Shown here: piece after piece, positions 63,057-64,000 of the stretch
How the letters are laid out: each line of letters begins with the position of its first letter
Position numbering within the stretch: the stretch's first letter is position 1
From: Nitrincola alkalisediminis
GTDB lineage: Bacteria > Pseudomonadota > Gammaproteobacteria > Pseudomonadales > Balneatricaceae
NCBI RefSeq assembly: GCF_009821115.1
Contig: NZ_VYTY01000003.1
Span: 310,001-374,000 of the forward strand
Direction: 5' to 3'
Length of the DNA stretch: 64,000 bases
Translations under genes and position numbers: made by a program
Notes under the pieces: model-generated
What the model saw: only the letters and a program-made list of their open reading frames with translations
Database searches by the model: none
Told to the model about the DNA's origin: nothing

Positions 63057-64000
63057 ATGAAAGCTAAAAATTCAACGCTGAACACCACAACTGACGTTCA
63101 ACCTTTAAATGTGGATAGACGGAAATTTGTGGGTGGCATGGCGGCATTGGCAGGGGCTGCTTCTTTGGGTGGGTTCTTGCCATTGGTCTCTTCTAAGGCT
63201 CAAGCGGCATCAGGCAAGCTTGAGACGACATCGGCAAAACTTGGATTTATTGCCCTGACAGATGCCGCGCCTTTATTTGTAGCCTTGGAAAAAGGATTTT
63301 TTGCTAAGCATGGCATGAAGGATGTTGAAGTGCTGAAACAGTCCTCTTGGGGAACAACACGCGATAACCTCGTGTTGGGGTCTCAGCGTAACGGCATCGA
63401 TGGCGCTCATATCTTAACGCCCATGCCTTATTTGATCGCATCGGGGGCCATGACCGCCAATAATGTTCCAACGCCTATGTATATTTTGGCGCGTTTGAAC
63501 TTGTCGGGTCAGTGCATCTCTGTGGGTCGTGAATACAGTGATTTAAAAGTGGGGCTCGATACTCAAGAATTCGCACAGGCAATAGCGGCTAAGCGGGCCT
63601 CGGGACAGGCCGTGAATGCAGCCATGACCTTCCCAGGCGGCACTCATGATATGTGGATGCGTTACTGGTTGGCCGCTGGAGGCATTGATCCTGATCAGAA
63701 CATCTCGACGATTGTGGTTCCACCGCCTCAAATGGTTGCCAATATGCGTGTTGGCAGTATGGATACCTTCTGTGTCTGCGAGCCTTGGAATCAGCAGCTG
63801 ATTAATCAGGGTATCGGCTACACCGCCAACACCACGGGCGAGCTATGGCATAACCATCCGGAAAAAGCCTTTGCGATGCGCGCAGATTATGTCGATGCAA
63901 ACCCTAATTCAACAAAAGCATTAATCATGGCGATCATGGAAGCTCAGATGTTTTGTGAGCAACCCGAAAATAAAAAGGAAATCGCTGAAATCTGCTCAAG
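63057..64000 (+). CDS. nrtA: Nitrate ABC transporter substrate-binding protein NrtA (partial)
   Basis: The gene runs off the window end; 314 codons are visible. A twin-arginine signal (DRRKFVGG, residues 20-27) precedes AASLGGFLPLVSSKAQA. The mature part has the NrtA/CmpA pattern LGFIALTDAAPLFVALEKGF, TFPGGTHDMWMRYWL and CVCEPWNQQ. It binds nitrate outside the inner membrane for an NrtBC transporter expected downstream. TTAGGAGA lies about 6 bases before the ATG. Confidence 0.9.
   Translation, partial: MKAKNSTLNTTTDVQPLNVDRRKFVGGMAALAGAASLGGFLPLVSSKAQAASGKLETTSAKLGFIALTDAAPLFVALEKGFFAKHGMKDVEVLKQSSWGTTRDNLVLGSQRNGIDGAHILTPMPYLIASGAMTANNVPTPMYILARLNLSGQCISVGREYSDLKVGLDTQEFAQAIAAKRASGQAVNAAMTFPGGTHDMWMRYWLAAGGIDPDQNISTIVVPPPQMVANMRVGSMDTFCVCEPWNQQLINQGIGYTANTTGELWHNHPEKAFAMRADYVDANPNSTKALIMAIMEAQMFCEQPENKKEIAEICS

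Noticed and set aside
1-64000. tRNA, rRNA and CRISPR arrays
   Set aside because: Reading both strands by eye I found no T-loop/acceptor pairs typical of tRNA, no rRNA segments and no regularly spaced direct repeats; a dedicated scan would be more sensitive.

Overview
The window is a dense stretch of a gammaproteobacterial chromosome. It has moderate GC, short intergenic gaps, a sltY-trpR neighbourhood as in enterobacteria, an E. coli-type TPP riboswitch/thiBPQ system, TrhO, DUF192 and AlkB. A marine or halotolerant relative of the Oceanospirillales/Alteromonadales is the best guess, but the genus cannot be fixed from the sequence alone. No rRNA, tRNA or CRISPR array was seen.

Layout. 0-3.4 kb: SPFH/paraslipin, an EamA exporter, a GNAT and a hydantoin/Asp-Glu-type racemase. 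3.4-10.1 kb: a five-gene peptide/opine-type ABC importer with a GntR/FCD regulator. 10.2-12.7 kb: a membrane GGDEF-EAL protein with a periplasmic solute-binding domain. 12.8-18.5 kb: a complete urease operon ureABC-E-J-F-G-D, with ureD unusually last. 18.7-19.9 kb: a stand-alone trpB. 20.0-25.8 kb: a decayed island with an hsdR stump, an AlbA_2-type regulator, an IS3 relic, HigB and YhcG/DUF1016 nuclease fragments, and small cargo genes (GFA, GNAT, CHAP). 25.9-31.5 kb: urtABCDE urea ABC transporter. 31.9-34.5 kb: an ABC-type ATPase, DUF192 and TrhO. 34.6-41.2 kb: thiamine salvage (a thiamine-kinase-like gene, TPP riboswitch, thiB, a copper P-type ATPase, thiP, thiQ). 41.2-44 kb: an entericidin-like lipoprotein missed by length cut-offs, a large lipoprotein and MarC. 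44.3-48.3 kb: slt-trpR-trpE-trpG and a siroheme methyltransferase (cobA). 48.6-53.6 kb: queuosine mannosyltransferase-like protein, AlkB, DsrE-like protein, small hypotheticals, an RTX-like repeat protein and LMW-PTP. 53.8-58.5 kb: an MHYT hybrid kinase coupled to a REC/HD-GYP protein. 58.5-64 kb: nitrate assimilation (nasA, nasR, nrtA cut by the window end).

The main theme is nitrogen scavenging. Sigma-54-like -24/-12 elements (GG-N10-GC) lie upstream of the ABC importer, ureA, urtA, cobA, nasA and nrtA, several with NtrC-like dyads further upstream. The leaders of cobA, nasA and nrtA each carry an intrinsic terminator immediately before the start codon, and a NasR-type NIT-ANTAR antiterminator is encoded next door. 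This suggests a two-layer circuit: NtrC/RpoN for general nitrogen limitation, and NasR antitermination for nitrate/nitrite. Urea uptake (urt) feeds urease, nitrate uptake (nrt) feeds NasA, and CobA supplies siroheme for nitrite reductase. The importer and racemase probably bring in another organic nitrogen source. These regulatory sites were read by eye and are inference.

The island at 20-25.8 kb is a graveyard of defence and toxin-antitoxin genes. One small ORF there has had its 3' end replaced by the antisense of a yhcG fragment.
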